Source: Oxalobacteraceae bacterium (GTDB lineage Bacteria > Pseudomonadota > Gammaproteobacteria > Burkholderiales > Burkholderiaceae_D). From it: 10,212 nt of DNA. Below the pieces are notes generated by a model, which was not told the origin of the DNA, made no database searches, and was given only the letters and a program-made list of their open reading frames with translations. Position numbers and translations under genes: made by a program. Shown here piece after piece: positions 7,344 to 10,212 of the stretch. Numbering within the stretch: the first letter of the stretch is position 1; each line of letters begins with the position of its first letter. The stretch is from the NCBI GenBank assembly GCA_027485535.1, contig JAIXQV010000048.1, positions 1-10,212 on the forward strand. Direction: 5' to 3'.

Positions 7344-8207
7344 TTATTGGCAGCGAGCGATTGCAGCAGCGATAGCACGTCGCGTCATCTCGCCGGCCAT
7401 AGCCGTCTTATATTCGGCGTCTCCACGCAAATCCTCTGCAGGATCACAAATAGCGCGTACGCTCTCCGCTACCCGGTCCATCAGTTCAGAAGTTATCTCG
7501 TGCCCGATCATCAGCTGCTCGGCTGCAGTTGCCCTGAGAGCCGTTGGTGCAACATTGGTCAGGCCGATAGCGACATGCGAGACCTTGTTTCCCGACATCT
7601 TCAACACAACAGCTGCAGCAGCGGTGGCCCAGTCGCCCGTCTTACGCTTTAGCTTGTGATACGCGTAGCCTGTTTTCGATGCAAACGGAGCGACTTCGAT
7701 CGAGACCATGATTTCATCCTCGGCCATGTCAGTCATGTAGGTGCCGTGGAAAAAATCGACCGCCTTGACCTTGCGCTGCCCACCCGGCCCCTGAAGAACG
7801 AAGGTCGCGTCCAGCGCCATCGCGATAGCGGGATGATCATTGGCCGGATCACCGTGGGCAATGTCACCACCTATCGTGCCTCGATTACGAACTTGAGGGT
7901 CGGCGATCAGCTTTGCAGCCTCTGGTAATAACGGTACTTTTTTTTGCAATAAGTCAGAAAACAATATCTGGTTCTCAGTGGTCATGGCGCCAATCTTGAT
8001 GACGCCACCCTCCTCGCTAATGCCTCTAAGTTCGGGAATTTTGTTGATATCAATTAGGTTTGCTGGTTCGGCAAAACGCAGTTTCATCATCGGCAGCAAA
8101 CTGTGACCGCCTGCGAGTATTTTTGCCTCGCCGCCGAATTTACTCAGAAGCGAGACTGCTTCCGAAACCGAGGTGGGGCAGTGATAGTCAAATGACGGAG
8201 GAATCAT
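7344..8207 (-). CDS. coxM: Carbon monoxide dehydrogenase medium (FAD) subunit
   Basis: A 287-residue FAD-binding subunit, first gene of the operon, which takes electrons from the CoxS clusters and hands them to the quinone side. The two FAD-pyrophosphate motifs are at family positions: AGGHS (32-36) and TIGGD (111-115), the latter followed by GDPANDHPA (119-127). KLKRKTGDW (185-193) and AIGLTNVAP belong to the C-terminal part of the family fold. Position 193 is Trp, whereas I recall Tyr193 in Oligotropha CoxM next to the flavin ring. The start is set by a strong AAAGGAG seven bases before the ATG. The promoter must lie in 8208-8384. The length matches the family (about 288). Confidence 0.97.
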   Translation of the reverse strand: MIPPSFDYHCPTSVSEAVSLLSKFGGEAKILAGGHSLLPMMKLRFAEPANLIDINKIPELRGISEEGGVIKIGAMTTENQILFSDLLQKKVPLLPEAAKLIADPQVRNRGTIGGDIAHGDPANDHPAIAMALDATFVLQGPGGQRKVKAVDFFHGTYMTDMAEDEIMVSIEVAPFASKTGYAYHKLKRKTGDWATAAAAVVLKMSGNKVSHVAIGLTNVAPTALRATAAEQLMIGHEITSELMDRVAESVRAICDPAEDLRGDAEYKTAMAGEMTRRAIAAAIARCQ

Positions 8208-8384
8208 TTTTGTCTCCTTTAGGTCGGGCGCCTACTACGCAACATAGTCACATTTATATTGATGTTCTGTCTTTTTACATCTATTGAGCGACGAAATAAC
8301 AAGGGGTAAAAATTAGAAACTCATGGATACAAGTAAACAGATTGTTTTTGAAACAATCAGGGAAGGCTGTGGATATCAAAATCC
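8208..8384. promoter_or_regulatory. Intergenic control region between coxM and the divergent membrane gene
   Basis: This 177-bp AT-rich gap must hold the cox promoter (leftward) and the promoter of the 8385 gene (rightward). On the minus strand TTGTTA and TGTAAA, 17 bases apart (about 8302 to 8274), could be a weak -35/-10 pair for cox, but the match is poor and I do not insist on it. No sigma-54 type element (TGGCAC-N5-TTGCA) was found. The clear signals are the coxM ribosome site at 8214-8220 and the palindrome at 8340-8358. Confidence 0.5.
8340..8358. promoter_or_regulatory. Perfect 8-bp inverted repeat, possible operator
   Basis: GATTGTTT and AAACAATC are exact reverse complements separated by TTG. 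The site is centred about 36 bases before the start codon at 8385 and about 142 bases before coxM, in the shared control region. No T-run follows, so it is not a terminator. It has the size and symmetry of a dimeric regulator site, but it could also be a leader hairpin of the rightward mRNA. No regulator gene is present in the window. Confidence 0.45.
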
Positions 8385-9077
8385 ATGCTAACACTAAAAA
8401 AGGGAATTAGTGATATACATCAATCTTATATGGTCACCTTAAAAAATAATGCCAATAACCTAATGACGGCGTCACTGCTTGTGTGCGTTGTCTTTTCATT
8501 ATTGGAGATACATGGCGCGGGGGATGGCCGTACCGGTTTGCTTACATTGACGCTCGCTGGTGTCGGGTCCGGTTGCGCAGCCCTCACCTGGCTGAGGCCT
8601 CAAAGAATTGGCTTGTCTCCGCCAAACGTCATGCTCTCGCTAGGTATCGGCGGCATGCTGCTGGGATTGTTCTGGGATACAAAGCACACACCTATTGCCA
8701 TTCTTGAAAACCTTTGTGTATCGAGCGCGCCGCTCAGCTTCTTAGACTCTATGGTGTTTCACGCGAACCTCTTTCCCATGATGCACGCGCTGATGGTAGT
8801 GGGTGGTATCAGTGCAATACCAACTTTACGTTTATTGCGGCCAGACTGTCGCCGACTCTGCTCGATGTTGACTCAGAATATTTTGTGCTCAAGCTGGATG
8901 CTGGTGGGGATGACGCTTGGTTCGACCATATTTGTTCAATCGATCCGCTCGATGAATGGCATCTCGATTGACAAGATGCTGGGTGGTATGTTTACTGGCA
9001 TGGTCTGGGGGATGGTGGTCAGCGTCGGCTTGTATCGCTTGTTTTATATCACGCGAGACCGACTGAAATTGGCCTGA
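8385..9077 (+). CDS. Unrecognised methionine-rich polytopic membrane protein, divergent from cox
   Basis: A 230-residue protein that I cannot place in a known family. By eye there are about six hydrophobic segments (roughly 26-44, 50-70, 80-97, 128-150, 166-186, 197-220), with a basic N-terminus and C-terminus. It has 17 methionines (7%), six cysteines and five histidines. MxxxM spacing occurs at 133-137 (MHALM), at 172-176 (MLVGM), and in the last segment as a run of four at 198, 202, 206 and 210, which would line one face of a helix. It is not an MHYT protein like CoxC, CoxH or CoxK, and no catalytic motif is visible. The ribosome site is poor: AGGGAAGG is about 19 bases upstream. It ends just before a terminator. 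Its place inside the repeat-bounded cox block suggests a linked function, possibly metal handling or sensing; this is inference only. Confidence 0.8.
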   Translation: MLTLKKGISDIHQSYMVTLKNNANNLMTASLLVCVVFSLLEIHGAGDGRTGLLTLTLAGVGSGCAALTWLRPQRIGLSPPNVMLSLGIGGMLLGLFWDTKHTPIAILENLCVSSAPLSFLDSMVFHANLFPMMHALMVVGGISAIPTLRLLRPDCRRLCSMLTQNILCSSWMLVGMTLGSTIFVQSIRSMNGISIDKMLGGMFTGMVWGMVVSVGLYRLFYITRDRLKLA

Positions 9078-9082
9078 AAGAT

Positions 9083-9110
9083 AGAGGTTGCGCAAGCCGC
9101 CTCTTTTTTT
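9083..9110 (+). terminator. Rho-independent terminator of the 8385 gene
   Basis: AGAGGTTGC (9083-9091) pairs with GCCGCCTCT (9096-9104), with a wobble and one mismatch, around GCAA, followed by a T-run to 9110. It begins six bases after the stop codon of the membrane protein. It is a near copy of the tRNA-Leu terminator at 128-155. On the minus strand no T-run follows, so it is weaker for the purA operon. Confidence 0.8.
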
Positions 9111-9140
9111 ATGGTACACGTGAGCACAGCACCTGCGTGC
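9084..9140. repeat. Imperfect direct repeat, copy 2
   Basis: This is the same sequence as 129-190, in the same orientation and 8955 bp away: 50 of 57 aligned bases are identical, apart from a five-base deletion after the T-run. The last 19 bases (9122-9140) match exactly. The bases after 9140 are unrelated to those after 190. Together the copies frame the cox operon and the membrane gene. Confidence 0.75.
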
Positions 9141-9158
9141 ATTACCTCAGTTATTTGG

Positions 9159-9671
9159 CTAGGCGGAGGGAAGCAGATCCGGCGTCATCTCATCGTACAT
9201 CTCGAACGGCTGATGAATCCACGGACTGTCCGGCAGATATTCAACGAAATAATCAGGTCGGATGACCGAGCACGCCTTGAACCAGATCACGGCCGAACGA
9301 ATCTCAGTGATTTCAGGGAATTTCTGTTGAATATGGTGTGGGACTCGCGACAGCGTCACTCCAGAATCCACCAGATCATCAATCAACAGCACGCGCCCTG
9401 AGAGCGGGCCGGCATTTGAGGTGATGCTGTTGGCAATATCCAGTTCGCCGCGGCGTGTTCCAGCAGCCTCTCGGTAAGAACTGGTCGACAACACCGACAA
9501 CGGCACGCGAAACAGCCGCGAGAACACGTCGCCGACGCGTAAACCACCTCGCGCCAAACAAAGCGCGTGATCGAATACATAGCCGGATTCGAACACGATA
9601 CGGGCCAAGCGCTCGATCAGGCCGTGGTACTCATCCCAATCAACCCAGCGATGACCCGACTCGCCAGCCAT
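9159..9671 (-). CDS. Phosphoribosyltransferase (purine type, Gpt/Hpt-like)
   Basis: A 170-residue type I phosphoribosyltransferase. The PRPP-binding loop VLLIDDLVDSGVTL lies at 94-107, with the paired acidic residues Asp98 and Asp99. An upstream ARGGL loop at 40-44 and a C-terminal W-x-x-x-P-x-E segment (Trp149 to Glu155, in PWIHQPFE) recall the xanthine/guanine enzymes. It probably salvages a purine base to its nucleotide using PRPP; the base preferred cannot be told. It begins 5 bp after the purA stop, so it belongs to the purA transcript, and purine metabolism is a common theme of the pair. No signal peptide or membrane segment is seen. The ribosome site is weak, and coupling to purA is likely. 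Confidence 0.88.
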   Translation of the reverse strand: MAGESGHRWVDWDEYHGLIERLARIVFESGYVFDHALCLARGGLRVGDVFSRLFRVPLSVLSTSSYREAAGTRRGELDIANSITSNAGPLSGRVLLIDDLVDSGVTLSRVPHHIQQKFPEITEIRSAVIWFKACSVIRPDYFVEYLPDSPWIHQPFEMYDEMTPDLLPSA

Positions 9672-9676
9672 GACAT

Positions 9677-10212
9677 TTACGCTGACGGTACGTTAAATGG
9701 GTGCCGCAGCACGATGGTTTCCCGGCGGTCCGGACCGGTCGAGACCATGTCCACCGGCACACCGACCAATTCTTCAATACGGCTGATGTAGGCGCGCGCA
9801 GCAGCTGGCAAGGCGTCCATCGTGCTCGCCCCCACCGTCGGCTGCTCCCAGCCGGGCATTTCTTCATAGATCGGCTCACACGCAGCGGCTTCCTCAGCCC
9901 CCACCGGGAACACATCTACCGTCTTGCCATTGAGTTTGTAGCCAACACAAAGCTTAAGCGTCTCGAGTCCGTCGAGTACATCGAGTTTGGTCAGGCACAT
10001 CCCTGATACACCGTTTATTTGCACCGAGCGTCGCAGTAGCGCGGCATCGAACCAACCGCAGCGGCGCGGCCGACCCGTGACAGTGCCGAATTCAAAGCCA
10101 ACCTTGGCCAAGTGCTGTCCGATACCCGCATCAGTTGGTAACTCGGAAGGAAACGGCCCGGAGCCGACACGCGTGGTGTAGGCCTTGGTAATGCCCAGCA
10201 CGTAGTGCAGCA
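9677..10212 (-). CDS. purA: Adenylosuccinate synthetase, C-terminal part (truncated by window edge)
   Basis: About 178 residues of the C-terminal part of PurA are visible, against about 430 in the full enzyme. PurA joins IMP and aspartate using GTP to give adenylosuccinate, the first step from IMP to AMP. Characteristic segments are GITKAYTTRVGSGPFPSEL (starting near 10195), GRPRRCGWFD, LTKLDVLDGLETLK, and the final VSTGPDRRETIVLRHPF. The GTG codon at 10201 is internal, not a start: the frame stays open to the window edge with LHYVLGITK, as in other PurA proteins. It is intact in the visible part, and the phosphoribosyltransferase follows 5 bp later. Confidence 0.97.
   Translation of the reverse strand, partial: LHYVLGITKAYTTRVGSGPFPSELPTDAGIGQHLAKVGFEFGTVTGRPRRCGWFDAALLRRSVQINGVSGMCLTKLDVLDGLETLKLCVGYKLNGKTVDVFPVGAEEAAACEPIYEEMPGWEQPTVGASTMDALPAAARAYISRIEELVGVPVDMVSTGPDRRETIVLRHPFNVPSA

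Noticed and set aside
8208..8384. Molybdenum cofactor riboswitch before coxM
   Set aside because: The leader is short and AT-rich, and I could not find the multi-stem architecture of the Moco motif.
8385..9077. MHYT-domain sensor like CoxC, CoxH or CoxK
   Set aside because: MMHAL at 132-136 is superficially similar, but the repeated M-H-Y-T/F pattern is absent from the protein.
10199..10201. GTG at 10201 as the start of a small gene
   Set aside because: The frame is open to the window edge and reads LHYVLGITK, an internal part of PurA.

Overview
The window reads as chromosome of a betaproteobacterium, most likely Burkholderiales. This is an inference from moderate GC content, the purA / phosphoribosyltransferase pair next to tRNA-Leu(CAG), and cox proteins that resemble Oligotropha (Hydrogenophaga-like) CO dehydrogenase. 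The genus cannot be fixed from the sequence alone.

Layout. At the left edge a tRNA-Leu(CAG) gene with its own -10 box reads rightward and ends in a strong hairpin terminator (1-155). A short spacer with further hairpins follows (156-295), one of which looks like the terminator of the leftward operon. From 8207 down to 296 runs a tightly packed leftward operon of eight genes: coxM, coxS, coxL, coxG, coxD, coxE, a MocA-type molybdenum cofactor cytidylyltransferase and a putative 2OG-Fe(II) oxygenase. A 177-bp intergenic region (8208-8384) with a perfect palindrome separates coxM from a divergent rightward gene (8385-9077), which encodes an unrecognised membrane protein rich in methionine. At the right, a purine-type phosphoribosyltransferase (9671-9159) and the C-terminal part of adenylosuccinate synthetase PurA (from the window edge to 9677) read leftward and are housekeeping genes.

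How the genes work together. CoxM (FAD), CoxS (two 2Fe-2S clusters) and CoxL (Mo-Cu active site) form the aerobic form I carbon monoxide dehydrogenase. The large subunit carries the diagnostic AYRCSFR active-site loop with the copper-ligating cysteine, so this is a true form I CO dehydrogenase and not a form II or a xanthine-dehydrogenase relative. CoxG probably links the enzyme to the membrane and quinone pool, CoxD (AAA+ ATPase) and CoxE (VWA protein) are maturation factors for the Mo-Cu centre, and MocA would make the cytosine-dinucleotide form of the molybdenum cofactor. The expected outcome is oxidation of CO to CO2 with electrons passed to respiration.

Less ordinary points. The last operon gene is an oxygenase translationally coupled to mocA (TAATG overlap). 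The divergent membrane protein has MxxxM motifs in three predicted helices, including a four-methionine stripe, which raises the testable idea that it handles copper for the Mo-Cu site. The whole cox block plus the membrane gene lies between two imperfect ~57-bp direct repeats that include the tRNA-Leu terminator hairpin, suggesting a discrete acquired segment placed between tRNA-Leu and the purA operon. No integrase, transposase, CRISPR array or known CO-responsive regulator is present in the window.
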